Of a stretch of 64,000 bases of DNA, positions 24,355 to 36,167 are shown in pieces. Source of the DNA: Porogramme epimiltina (taxonomy: Eukaryota; Basidiomycota; Agaricomycetes; Polyporales; Polyporaceae); contig FTLJ01000248.1 in the NCBI GenBank assembly GCA_900155495.1, forward strand, positions 26,307-90,306. Direction: 5' to 3'. The position numbers and the translations under genes were made by a program. The notes beneath the pieces were generated by a model. That model ran no database searches. It saw nothing but the letters and a program-made list of their open reading frames with translations, and had not been told where the DNA came from. Each line of letters starts with the position of its first letter. The stretch's first letter is position 1.

Positions 24355-27241
24355 CGACCTTTGTCCCCCGCTCTCCCATTGCTGTGTGCCAAGCGTTTTC
24401 AGGGACGACCTTGGAACTTCTTGTGATCACTGCTTTCTGTGTATAAGCTACGCTTAATGGTTCGATAGTTGTGTTCTAGCATAGTGCCCGGCTACGTAAT
24501 TTATCTTGACGACGACGGATATCATCAGCGCAGACGGTGACGCGACTTTGTAAGACAGAGTGGATAGATGACTGTATAGTGAACGGATCCGGCGCATCTG
24601 CGATCAGTTCGGTGCGCCGCGAGTGCGCGCGCAGGTGAGATGAGCGCTCCCAAAGCCCGAGACGGACCCCGCGACCCTGGCGGGGGACGCTTCTAATCGA
24701 TGCGCCCTTCTGCGCGCTCCGTTGCCGCTGCTAGTGTCCGTCGTCGAGAAGGGTGCGCCTAGGGTGCTGCGAGGGACACAAAGCGCGATCGCCGGGGTTC
24801 GCGCGCTGCCTTATCGGATGCCCGGGGCACGTCAGCCCAAGGTTAGGCAGCCAGATCTGCGCGGCCGCGGTCTTAGCGCGCACCCCGGGCACGCGCATCG
24901 CGTCACACGCTGGCCCGCCTCGTGGGACTGCGCGGCGACGTCGACGTGCGACTGTGGTTTATGGCTCGCTGCCGCACTGCAACGATCCCCGACGGGCGAG
25001 TTGATGCAGGGATACCGCGGCGGTCCGCGCGGGGCTCAATGTCGAGTCGAACGCCGTCGCAGGATTCGACGAAGTTTCCCCTTAGAGGCCCCCAACGATC
25101 TCAACCGTGACGCCACATTAAGAGTGCATGGGCTTCGCGTTGTACCCAAGGACGTCGGGGATGAATAGGATGGGCGCGTGGGCGGTGAATGGACATGCTG
25201 TGCACTTTTCAGGCGGTGGGCTCGACGCCAGCTGTTTGATCCGTCATACAAGCACGTCATACGTACCATCGAATGTCAGAGATTTACGAGGTCATCGCGC
25301 CTTCCTCGCTTTCGAATGCTGGGTTTCATTTCACTGAGTTCACTTAGGTCACCAGTGTCAGAGCGATCAACTCGTTTAAGGTAAATGGTACGTTACCTTT
25401 ACTTGGAGCCCATCGCGGACTTCTTCGCTACCTGTTCCCCCAATGGATTGGCTGAAAGCGGCGAACGTCGACGTGTCATTGGGGTGGAGCCCCCCTCGCG
25501 GTGTGCTGCAACGCTCACCAAGGCTCGTACGTCCAAGTCCGCCGTCGATAGGCCTGGAGCTCATTGACTGCTCCTGTGTCGGGGTATCCGCCGTTCTGCT
25601 GGTGAGACTGCTCGCCGCGCCCCCTGCAGGGAGACTGACATTCGGCCTCCGCGAGCCCTTCCCGCTGCCGTAAACGGTGAGCCCTTTGCCGGAACACTCA
25701 GCCTCCCTTGCCCCTATCTCTGACACGAGGCAGGAGGTAGCAGTCAGCCGGCTCGGAACGCGAGCCGTGCGCGTCCTTGGGTTCGCGCGCGGTGGAGAAC
25801 ACGCGCGAAGGAATTGCGGCACGTTCTGGCACGCGCTCGCCCGCTGGAAACTTAATGGGGCAGGGAACTCTAGACGGGAGCTCAGAAGAGCACATCACGA
25901 GCGGCCGCAGCCCTGCGGGTGTCCTGGGGTACCGTCCGAGATGGGCGGGGGTGTCGCACATCCTGCCCGGTGAGGGACGCGCTTTGAGCTCGCCAAACGG
26001 GGTTAGATTCGAGCTTTTTACCCCGTGTGCGCATCGGATGGATGCTTCTCCTCAACGTCGTTCTCGAAGCCTTCGCTTCTGCCTCCTCGTTCTCGCACGA
26101 CGGTCGTGCCGAGGCCGGGGAGGGCGCGAGCCGGCTATGACGTAGCTGCGCCTCCTGCTGTTGAACGTCTTCGGGTGGTGAGGCGGCGACTTCTGGATAT
26201 CGAACGCAGCGGGCTCTTCTCCCGTCCCTGGCGTCCTGTCGACTAGGCCAGGAGTGGTATCGTCTGAAAGGGCCTCCGATCGTCGCTAGGGACGTCTTCG
26301 AGCGGCCGCCCTGTGAGCGGATCAGCTCCCAGGGCATACGCGCGCCCTCTCTCTGGTTAAAAGGTTCGCGGTATTTCTGGACAGGGACGCGTGCGGAGCA
26401 GGTGGCACCAAACGTGCGGCCGTTCCTGTCTCCACTTGTCATCTACATCACGAAACTCTATCTTTGTGCAATCAACTAGTCAGACATGCGGGGGAGATAT
26501 CGCGCGGCGGAGCCGTCTAGACCACGGCTTGAGGAGGGTAGGCGGGCGAAGGACGCTCGCTTTTGGTCTTGAAACCGCCTCGCACGGCTTACCTTCGCCG
26601 GGATTGACGCGGAGGACCTAGACTGCGGATAAGTATAGACCCTATAAAGTCAACACCTCGCTTGACTTGCGATGACCATGCGTGCGAGAACTCAGCTATT
26701 GGACACGGGACGCGCCGGCCGTGATTGGGTACCCTTCAGCATGGCAGGCAGAAGGCCCGAAGCCTCCTTTAAGTCTTCCTTCGTCCTGGTCGATCTTGGC
26801 TCATTCATAGGAAAGGTGAAGGGCGGTGGCAACGCTTCACGATCAGTGCTACAACAGCTAGTCGATTGATTGTCTGCTGTACAAGTACAGGAACACGACG
26901 ATACAAGGAGTGTGCGTGTGTCTGTGGGAGTCTGTGAAGATCGGGGGTGAGTAGAGCACATTACAGGGGAGCAGTAAGGTTAAACATCGTACAAGCATTC
27001 ACAACGAGGCTGTAAGGTATAGGTGAAGCAGTTCCAGCCCAGCACGAGTCCTTGTATAAAGAGTGGGTGCAAGGTTCGATAGGTGATGGTACAAACACAG
27101 CAATATAAGTGCCAGTTCCAGTCTATGGATGGTGAGTCCGCACACCGCGGGTGCAGCACGCCGCCGCTGCTGGACGGCGCACCCGCCTCCCCGAGTGTTC
27201 TATGGCGGGCCGGTCCGGTCCGCAGCATGCCACAGGCAGCG
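24355..27241. other. GC-rich gene-poor block
   Basis: About 2.9 kb between the zinc-cluster gene and the end of the membrane-protein gene. The minus-strand ORF at 25882-26442 (186 codons) is Arg/Ser/Pro-rich with no domain, so I do not call it. No RNA gene or repeat was found. Confidence 0.45.
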
Positions 27242-30200
27242 CTACCGCTCCCCTTCGACCGAGGTCTCCGCATGTGTGCTCGCCGCAGTGTGATACGACG
27301 TCGTGCTCTTGCTGCCGCCCGCGCTGGTGCTAAGCGCGAACGGCGCACTGAAGCTCGTCGTCGAGCTTGGCGTGAGCTCGCCAAACTCGCTCGTCGCGCG
27401 CTCGTTCGCGAGCTCGTTTGCTAGCTCGATCGATATCGAGAGCGACATCGCGGCGTCGAGGGAGTTCGCGCGAGAAGCGCTGCGGCTGTTGGGCGCGTCC
27501 GCGTTCGAGAGGGTGTTTGCGCGCGTGGAGGGGCGCGATACACCAGCGGGGAACGACGCGAGGCTCGTCACCTCGCGCGAGCCCATCGATTCGATCGTGG
27601 GCATGCGGTGGATAACGCGTCCGAGCACGAAGTGCGAGTCGTTCGGCCCGCGCCCGGGCGAAGGTGGCTGGTGATCGGGCTCCGCAGTGACCGCGGCTTC
27701 GCTCGTCTCGCGCGCGACCTGTTCGACGAGGGCGCGGAAGTGCGCCGCGAAGGTGTTGAGGTCCGCGTCGGGCACAGGGTCCCACGCGCCATCTCCAGAG
27801 TACGAAGAGCCGGAATCGTCCGAGACAGACGCGTATCCGCCAAGCGTACGTCGTATGGGACGCCCATAGCGGTCTTCCCCTTCTTCTGAAGAGTCTTCCT
27901 CCGACGAGGACGGTGTGGACGGCGGGGTCGGGCTCATGGCAGTCCTTGGGGGCGGCGCGGCTTGCAGACCCTGGGCGGAGACAACGCGGCGGACCACCTG
28001 TGACGCGCTTCCGGCGGCGCCATCTCCGGCGATGATACGTGACCGTGCGCTGCGCAAGGCGTGCGTATCGTTCTCTCCGTAGAATTCTAACCGGCCATTG
28101 CGCGGGGAACCTTGGTTATCCGTTGGGGTTGGCGTCGATACAGGCAGCAGCGATCCCGAGACCGCGGTCACCGGGCGCGAGCTATGGGCCGACATAGTCT
28201 CCCCACTCGTGGACGGACGGGAGGAATGAGAAGAGTGACGACAAAGTGATGCGCGTCTCCGGCGTGACGGGCGCCGCGTGACCACATACTTGTAGGAAAC
28301 GACGTGGTAAGAGATCTGTAAGAACCAGCATTAGCGTCTGTATTTGCCTCTTCCACCAAATCGTAACTGTGGCACGGAGAACAGGGTTCTCAGACGGCCC
28401 CCGGGATGTCGTGAGCAGCTTACCCACAGGCATCTCCGAGAGCCGACTGACAAAGCCCGAACGGGCGAGGGAACAACTTTCAGCTCCACAGGGCCGATAG
28501 ACGGAAGATATCGGCCGCCTGTGTCATTTCAAGCAGCCACTTACCACAAGCGCTGCGGTCAAGAGCAGGCGTACAAGTGACCCGGCCAGCCAAAAGCCCC
28601 ATTCGGGGCCATGCTCGCACACGCCACCAAATCCTGTCCAGACCACATCGATGTCCCAATGGCACCGCCCGTGAAGATTGTTGAAGATATCGGATGTGTT
28701 CCGCCAGATGAAGACGAGAATAAAGTTAACGAAAGCAGGGGCGAATAGCAATATTGATGACGAATAGCGTAGGAAGCCTTGCAAGAGAATGTGCTTGGAA
28801 TGTGGTCGGTAATACCAGCCGAGGTGAGGCGCGGAGGCGGATATGATGACGGATGTGACAGTACACGCGAGGCAGAGGGCCGTGCATGAACCTAGTACGA
28901 GCGCGATGACCTGTCGTTGGCGGTAGGGATGCAGCCACGCGCCGACGTAATATCGCACAGTGTTGTACGTTGCCCATGCACCTGTCAATGGGAAATGGTC
29001 AGTAATCGGCTTCTCCGCAGAAGACATGTGTAATGGTGAAAGTGAAATTAGGACAGGTTCGGAGCGGGCTGTACGGCCGGCCTCGACACTCGCATTCTTC
29101 CAACACTTCACAGGGACGCGTCCAGAGACTCTCACAGATGAACGCCAAGCGTCTGACAAGCTCTTCGACGGGGGCGCAATTTCAAGCCCTTACGGCGACT
29201 GAGACGCGGAGAAGGAAAATAGATGAGGCTATGATGCTGCTTGCACGTCATTCCCAGACTCGGCATACTTCTCCTTGTGAGAGCCGTTAGGCGTCTTTTG
29301 ATCGGAATGCAAGTTGCGCCTTTGGAACTAGTCTCGTACTAAGATCCATCCGGCGTTCACCCCTTGGAAAGACCAGAAAATCAATGTAGCGTCTCGAGAA
29401 AGACACACCGGGGCGAAAACCGCGTATAACATGCATCCCAGCTCGTAGAGCCTAGAATCCACCTCTTGGCGGCGGCATGAGCTCATTGGCTGGAGGGAGA
29501 GCCCGTAGTTTGGGCCGCAGGTGCGTCTTTCTCGGGGCGCTGCACCGAGGGCCAGCCTGGTGTAAGAAATGAAGCGTCATTGGATATCTGCGGCGCTGGA
29601 TGCTATTGCATCCGCCTGTAGATAATTAAGCCGAGACGTCCAAGAGCATCTCGTACCGCAATGTGCGGAACAACGCCGCGAATAAGTGAACGATCGAGAC
29701 CGGTATAGAATAGCGTTAAGCAATTTCTAGGTTTTGGTTTGCGATATTGTCGGAGTAGCACACTCTCGAACTCCTTGAGAGGGTCGAGAGCGGCCGCGCC
29801 GCTGGGAAATGGGACGGGTCCTGTATCGCGCAGAATTTGTCTCCTCTCAAGCCGCGCGCTATATCAAACGCAACCCTCGAGAGCCTAGAGTTGGTGCCTC
29901 AGTTGCGCGCAGTTTCACGGAGCTTGGAGCCGCCCAGCAGCGGATGACACTGCGCGCAACGGAAGCAGCGGCGCCATTCTGGACAACCGCGAGCGACCGG
30001 GGACAGCGTCGCGACCGCTGGGCCGCCCAAAGCCCTGAGCAGTGTTGATCTCACTACCCCATGATGGTCGATCCCCGCAGACGCAAGAGACGCAGATAAA
30101 AGAGCGTGTGGTACGTAACTGCCCCCCAGAGACGGCATTCCACTCACCTACAACGGCCCATAGCGCCCTCTGCGCCCACCTCAGCCGCCTCAGTCGCCGC

Positions 30201-30571
30201 CTGACCGCCCGTTCCCGCTGTACGCGCCGCTCCCGCGCCGTGACTGGATCGCCCTGCAAGGTGAGCCCGGGCCCTGCCGTCCGCCGGGGCGTGCTGGGGT
30301 GTGTCGGCTGGCGCGCGAGGAGCTCGAGGTAGACGGTCGAGCCCGAGTCGCCGGGGTGCATGAGCGGTTCGGTCGGGTGGGAGTTGTCCGAGCCGGGGAG
30401 CGTGTGGAGCGTGACGGACGAGACGGAGGAGAGCGTGCGGTTGTGCGGCACGCGCGTCGCGCGGGACATGGAGGGAGCGTACGTCGACGGCGGTGCGTGC
30501 TGGGCGACCGTAGGCGGTGGCGTCGGGGGCTCGGCGGCGATGATCGCATTGTGGAGGAAGACCGCGGCCAT
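27242..30571 (-). CDS. Multi-pass membrane protein with a 1.17 kb intron
   Basis: Three exons (30571-30148, 28981-28545, 28315-27242) sum to 1935 nt, or 644 residues, with matching phases. Exon 1 is MAAVFLHNAIIAAEPPTPPP and a Ser/Thr/Pro-rich region ending RRLRRLRWAQRALWAVVG. Exon 2 continues AWATYNTVRYYVGAWLHPYR with about four membrane segments, such as VIALVLGSCTALCLACTVTS, FLRYSSSILLFAPAFVNFIL, and WGFWLAGSLVRLLLTAALVV. Exon 3 gives ISYHVVSYKYVVTRRPSRRR and a long, polar, Ser/Glu-rich tail (SSEEDSSEEGEDRYGRP), probably cytosolic. The join of exons 1 and 2 spans 1166 nt with a strong donor (GTGAGT) and acceptor (TTGACAG). Exon 2 also has an in-frame ATG at 29027, so a shorter separate gene cannot be excluded. 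Family and function are not recognised. Confidence 0.6.
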
Positions 30572-31549
30572 CCGGCCGGCTTCGCGCGATGGAGGGCCTG
30601 CGCTGCTCGCTGGCGGCCCGTGAGCGTCGCTGCGGGCGGGATGTTGGGCGCCGGAGGGGGTAGAGGTGTGTGGAGGGAGGGCGAGACAGTAAGGAGTGTG
30701 TCGCGGTCGACGTAGTTGTGGGGCAAGATGCGCGAGCGGGTGGGCGAGCCTGTGCGCTTCGACGTATGAGTGTCGTCAGCGAGTGGCCCGCTAACGCCGC
30801 AGCGGAAGTGGCTGAGCGGTGGGGAGAACGGGGAGCAACGGGGTGAGAAGTCGCGCGTGGCCGGTGGCAAGGAATATTCGCCGGGGGCTGATGCTCGCAC
30901 GTCGGCCGCGGGCGGAGGAGAGCTCGCTCAAGTGGGTCGTGTCTCGTAGAATGACTGCATGGGCATTTCCTTTTCCGGAATGATGACGATGGGAGAACAT
31001 GGAAATCTGGCTTTCGGTCATCCGTTCAAAGGCCACCCGGACCTGACCATCACTGACGACCTAGGGATCGGGCGGTCTGACAGACAGGACTGCGGCACTA
31101 TCGTTAAATCTATCTGGTACATGCAGCGAAGTGTTCCAAGGTTTCAGCCACACACTCCATATGTGGATCTGCGAAACACCCCGTTGGGCCGCACATACGA
31201 CCACCATCAACACGCTGCACGAGTGTAAGCCCTCAAGGCCTCATGGCCACTGCTGAAGAACATCATTCGGGCACGGGTGCTGAGGTGGGTATGCGTTCAC
31301 GCGCGAGACGGAGTCTCCAAAGGGATGACGTATGCTATGTATAATGATGTGCGCCGTGGTGCCTAGCACCGATAATCGAGCCCGAGGACGTATGAATAAT
31401 ATAAAGCAGTGTACACATACACGCTAAGCACGACATATCCTTCCGCGCCTCAACAGCACTAGCAGGACCTGTGCAGGCCTGGATCCACGGTGATAGATCG
31501 CAACCAACGGGGCCGGCACCCGGGGCGGCGGCGGGGCGGAGGTGGCGGA
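30572..31549. other. Intergenic, head-to-tail minus-strand genes
   Basis: The 5' half is GC-rich leader or promoter of the 644-residue membrane protein. The minus-strand ORF at 30190-30900 is a Ser/Arg/Pro frame shadow. No other gene is supported. Confidence 0.4.
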
Positions 31550-33355
31550 TCACGCGAGCGCATGCCACAGGCCTAATCCCGTAAAGAACCCGCCGAGGCC
31601 GACGAGCAGCCCGACGTACGCAGTCGTGTGCACGCCTATCCGGGGGAGCACGGGTGGCGAGTGGAGGAGGGCCATAAGGAGGTGCAATGCGAACACGGCC
31701 GGGAAGGCGATCGCAAGCGCGTGGCTGGAATAGATCGGCGGCGGCGTGACACCTGCAGGGAAGGACAGCGGGGAGAGCAGGTACGCCCATGCGAGCACGA
31801 GCGTGGTCCCGAGAGAAAACAGGAACGAGTCGACGCGTTGTAGGCACGGCACGAACACCGGTATGTACTGCGTGCCAAAGGTGTCAGTCAGTCGGGACGA
31901 TCCCCCTAGGTATGCGAAACGAGTAGACGGAGTACTGACGATGACAGGCATGCCATATACCTCCTCGAGCTCCTCCCGTTCTTGCAGATTAATGAGCTGC
32001 TCGACGTCCTGGTCCACCGCCATCCGAATCGCGTCTTCCACGCTTAGCGGCGCCCTCCTTCGGCTCCCGTCGGCGCCAGCCCCAGCCGCCGACTCGCCCG
32101 CCATCACGGGGCGGTCGCTCCGGGGGCTGAGGGGCATGTACTCCCTGCTCCCGTCCATGCTCCCGGCGCCCCAATGTGCTTGCGCTTTTGCTTGCTCGAG
32201 GATCTCGCGGACGCGTTCGAGCGGGACCATCACGTTCCGGTAGAGCACGAGCTGCCGGTAGCCTTGCACGGCACTCGTAATAGCTTCTGCAAGTGCCCAG
32301 CCGAGCGCGAGCCACCAAATTGTATGGAACGCTCCGTCGTGCCATGTTGGCCGTGGGAAGGTCATTTCGTGTCGGACGCGCAGGATGGCAATAGCAGCGA
32401 GCCGAAGGAAAAGTGAGAGGAAGACATGAAGTGCGTTGAAGAGGATCGTGTCGAGAACTTGCGGTAAGACGAGGGATATTACGTTGTACAGTGGGGCGCG
32501 AAGGGTGTGCGCCAGTGACCATAACGCCGCGGAGAGTAGAACTTCAGGTAATGGTGAGGGAAGCCAGAAAGGCACCGTCCCGGGGTTTGGTAGCTGAGGC
32601 GGCCATATCCATTCCGGAAGGGTAGCGAAGAGAACAAACATCACGGCAGATGTCAAAGGAACCAGCGAGTACCATGCTAATGTTTTCTTGTAAGATCCTG
32701 GATAATAATAATGCGAATCAGCACGAGAATGATATCGTGGCGAGAGAGTGGACCGGTGAAAATGCTCCCGCCGCAGGCATTAAGCGAAACGGGGAGAGAT
32801 GAACGAAATTCATGTAGAAAGGGGAGCTTCGTATCCTAAACCAAACAACAATATTGACTATTGGAGGAGCGGAAGCCGGGCTGAATAGCACCGTACATGC
32901 GCGCACAGAGTGCCGTGAAGGACAAGATCCTTAGAAGGAGAGAACTTACCGCTATAATAGCCTTGTTCTGCCAAGTCCCACTCATCTTCCTCCTCCGTAT
33001 CATGTTCTTCCCGGTCCCCATCCAAAGCGGCCTCCTCAGGAACACGATCCAGCCAACTGTCCCTCCTATGCCGTTCTGGGCTAGTGCGGAGTGTCGAAGA
33101 GCCCTCTCCGAAAACTGTTCCGTAGCCCTGGCCGGCGGCGGATTGCCTTTGCGTCTCCACGGCGAGAAGGGGCCTGCGTGACATCTCGTCAGGGCTCTGT
33201 GAGCTCCTGAGATGCTGCTCGATGAATTGAGACGAGCGCGAGGGGATTATGGTGCCGTTTGAGTCGTCCGAGTCGGCGCTGCGCCTGCGGGCGTGGAGGT
33301 AGTCGCGGACGATGGGCGCCGCAGCCGCCGCTGCTATTATGCGTCCGAAACCCAT
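31550..33355 (-). CDS. Multi-pass membrane protein, unknown function
   Basis: Two exons (33355-32950 and 32697-31550) total 1554 nt, or 517 residues, in phase. The first 135 residues are polar: MGFGRIIAAAAAAPIVRDYL, a Ser-rich stretch and an acidic block EEHDTEEEDEWDLAEQGYYS. Then come about six hydrophobic segments, including TLAWYSLVPLTSAVMFVLFA, ILFNALHVFLSLFLRLAAIA, TIWWLALGWALAEAITSAVQ, VDSFLFSLGTTLVLAWAYLL and YVGLLVGLGGFFTGLGLWHA. A charged loop with SVEDAIRMAVDQDVEQLINL and LQEREELEEVYG lies between segments and may be a helical interaction region. The layout suggests an endomembrane protein with polar N-terminus. I recognise no named family. The intron is 252 nt, long for this window. 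Confidence 0.75.
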
Positions 33356-34495
33356 CGCGCGTAGGGTATTCCAACAGTCAGAGGTTGGTCAAGTGTGGTC
33401 GGGGAGAAGCTATGGGGCGGTCATGGGTTCGTCGACGAGGTGGGAGCGAGAGATGGGCTCGACGCGATCGCGCACAGTTGGATGGGCGCCGAATATCAGG
33501 TGCTCGGGCGGAGCGCCCCCGACTTGGAGGTTCCTCGCGCGGTCTGGGCTGGTCCTCACGCAAATTGCACGCCATTCGTGCGATCGTTGAGCGGAATGAC
33601 AGTGGTATGCATTGAATACAGTATTACAACAGATGACGAGACACATGGAAGAGTATGAACACAAAAAAGCCCCGATGACAGGCGGCGTAAAGATGGTCAT
33701 TCAAATATTCGACATGGGGATCTGTCGAAGAAACTCCGGTTAGCCAGGATTTCTTCAGAAGTGTCGGAAAGAGACATAGATCAGGTACTCGATGCATTTC
33801 AACAGGCCCCCGAACCCATCTCCACTTTGTACACGGGAGACTTTGGTGTAGGCAGGGGGCATTCGTGTCCGCCCATCGAAATGTTTCATCCGGAGAGATA
33901 GACGGGACCGAATACTCACCACTGCAGTACACAAGACAGCAAATTGATAGATTCGCCGAACACCTAGAAATTTACGCCATGCGTTAGCACACGCCGAAGG
34001 AGGCAAACAACCAGGAGAAAAGTCAGCCAAGGCTGAAACTAGATAGACTTGTTGTCCACATGTGGTTTCGGTGGGTTTGTATGGTATGAAGGTTGTATCA
34101 TCACTGAAGCAAAACATTTCGAGATACTCACCGGCTGCAGCAAGGACCTGACCGAGTGAGCGCAATTAGGACGAGGACGAGGAGAAGAAAACTTTGTTGT
34201 CGGCAAGACGCGTCGCGCGAGGACATAGAGGCCGTTTTGATCTCCGCTGAGGCGCCGCTTGGAATGCAACGCGAATGTGGCTGAATCGATGACCGCGTCT
34301 ACGCGCCAAAGATTCTCGTGTTTTCTCGCGCCTTCGGGCTCTCTCTAGTTCTTCGTCTGCTCTGTATATTTGCTCGTCTACTACGACTGTCCGTTTCTCT
34401 TCTTACGCAGCAAGCACATCTGTATCTCTACACACCACGACTATCTATTCTGTATCGATAGAACACCTCGCCTTTGACGACTTACAAGAAGAACC
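33356..34495. other. Intergenic, divergent promoters
   Basis: Lies between the membrane protein (-) and FES1 (+). Several minus-strand stretches look intron-like (for example GTGAGTATC near 34130), but no in-phase chain of exons could be built. C/T-rich leader precedes FES1. Confidence 0.4.
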
Positions 34496-35855
34496 ATGGA
34501 AAGCCTTCTGCGCTGGAGTATCGCCAATTCGACCCCCGGGGATGCAAACCGAGAGCCTCCGCAGCCACGCACGGACCTGGATCCCGGAATAATTGATGCC
34601 ATCCTTGGAAAATCCGATGCTGAACTCATGAAAGAGGCTTTGACGATCGCGGTGGACGAGAAAAGGGACGAGGACGAGCGGGTACAGGCTCTGGATGACT
34701 TTGAGATGGTACGTATATTGCATATGTCTCTAGTTCCGTGTTAACGTGAGTTTGTACAGCTCATTGAGCAAATTGACAACGCAAACAGTAAGTCTACTCT
34801 GAGTCCGCTGCCTCAATACATATCATCTGACGAAACGGAATAGATCTCGAGAAGCTAAAGATGTGGGAACCCCTCCATGCGCTCCTCATCAACCCTGCAT
34901 CCTCCGAGGAGATTAGAATGCAGACACTGTGGATCCTCGGTACCGCCGTCCAAAACAACCCCGCGGCCCAGACTTCTGTAAGTTCTGCCCTTCCGTCCCC
35001 CTTCCCCAGCCCCTCACTCACCCCTCTTCCCCTCCGCCTCAGTATCTCTCGCTCTCGCCCCTCCCCACCCTTCTCTCCTTCCTTTCTCCCTCCGTGCGCT
35101 CCAGCAAGACCCGTTCCAAGGCCGTCTACGCGCTTTCCGGGCTTCTCAAGCACAACGCCGCCGCCGTCGCGCAGATGGCCGGCGCGGGCGGCTGGGATAT
35201 TCTCCGCGCCGCGCTGCAGGACTCCGACATCTCGGTCCGCCGCAAGGTCGTCTTCCTCCTCAACGCCCTTCTCGTCCCCGCCGTTGCTGTGGCAGGCGAA
35301 CAGGCGCAACAAGCCCCGGTTGCCGCACAGCAGCCACTGCCAGTCTCTTCCTCTGTAACAGCCGCCACCACGAGCCAGCCAGCCTCGGGGCAGGCACAGT
35401 CTCTGACCCTTCACCCCACCGCGTCGACCGCGTCCGCATCTGCCCCCGTGTCCGCCCCGCAGGTGCACTCTTCACCGCCCTCGTCGCAGCCCGTCCACCC
35501 GAACTCGCACGCCTCGATGATGCGCGACCCCGCGTCCTTCGCGACCTCCGCGCAGACCGTCGCCGCGCTCAAGTCCTCCGGGCTCCTCCCCGCGCTCGTC
35601 GGCGCGCTCGCAGCGCCCGTGCCCTACGGCCCCGACGGCGAGGCGGAGCACGACACGGACTTCGAGGAAAAGGTGCTCCGCGCGCTGCACACGTACGCGG
35701 TGGCCTGCCGTGGGGACGTCGACGCGGGAGACAGGGACACGCTCGCGCGGTGGCTAGCCGCAGGCGCGCAGAGGGAAGGCGGGGAGGCGGCGGCGGCGGA
35801 GAAGTGGGGGCTGTCGGTGGACGAGGTGCGCGAGCTCCGGGCGGCGGTCGCGTAG
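34496..35855 (+). CDS. FES1: Hsp70 nucleotide exchange factor Fes1
   Basis: Cytosolic armadillo-type factor that releases ADP from Hsp70 and helps degrade misfolded proteins. Four exons give about 395 residues. The protein starts MESLLRWSIANSTP, the typical Fes1 N-terminus, followed by DPGIIDAILGKSDAELMKEA, ALDDFEMLIEQIDNANNLEK, MWEPLHALLINPASSEEIRM, QTLWILGTAVQNNPAAQTSY, SKTRSKAVYALSGLLKHNAA and DILRAALQDSDISVRRKVVF. These are the conserved ARM-like repeats. The C-terminal half is longer than in yeast (about 290 residues) because of an Ala/Ser/Pro/Gln-rich insert at roughly residues 225-310, followed by a last helical part ending ELRAAVA. The start is supported by the conserved N-terminus. 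Confidence 0.93.
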
Positions 35856-36167
35856 AGCCCGGGCGGAGCTTGGACGAGCGTGCGAGCGGGGCAGTCAGAC
35901 AAGCAGCACTAATTCGTGTCGGTGTGTACGTATACATCTATGGTTCCGGGCCCGGTGAAGGCCGACATAATATAGCGCGTCTCGTGTCCCTTGTGTGTGA
36001 AGAGTCAAAGGGGTGGGATAGCGATGGCATAGTAAGGGGTTCGTGAGGCAAATAGAATAAATCCGAGTCGTGAGCGGTCGTGAGCACAGTCCCATCCATC
36101 ATCCATCCATGTGAGCGAAAAATCCTAGCGATGCGTCCAGCCCATCGCCCAAACGCCGTGCCTGCCC
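35856..36167. other. Intergenic, tail-to-tail 3' regions
   Basis: Short 312-bp spacer between the stop codons of FES1 (+) and the DHHC gene (-). Nothing further is seen. Confidence 0.4.

Noticed and set aside
25882..26442. 186-codon minus-strand ORF
   Set aside because: No motif and Arg/Ser/Pro-rich; several other frames are open in the same DNA.
27242..29027. Treating the second half of the 644-residue membrane protein as a separate gene starting at 29027
   Set aside because: Exon 1 at 30571-30148 joins in phase and completes the sequence up to the first membrane segment; kept as an alternative only.
29280..30100. Transposon inside the 1166-nt intron
   Set aside because: No terminal inverted repeats, target duplication or transposase ORF could be seen by eye.
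33624..34269. Possible small spliced minus-strand gene with intron-like GTGAGTATC and CTAAC...TAG signals
   Set aside because: No combination of exons keeps frame from an ATG and no family is recognised.
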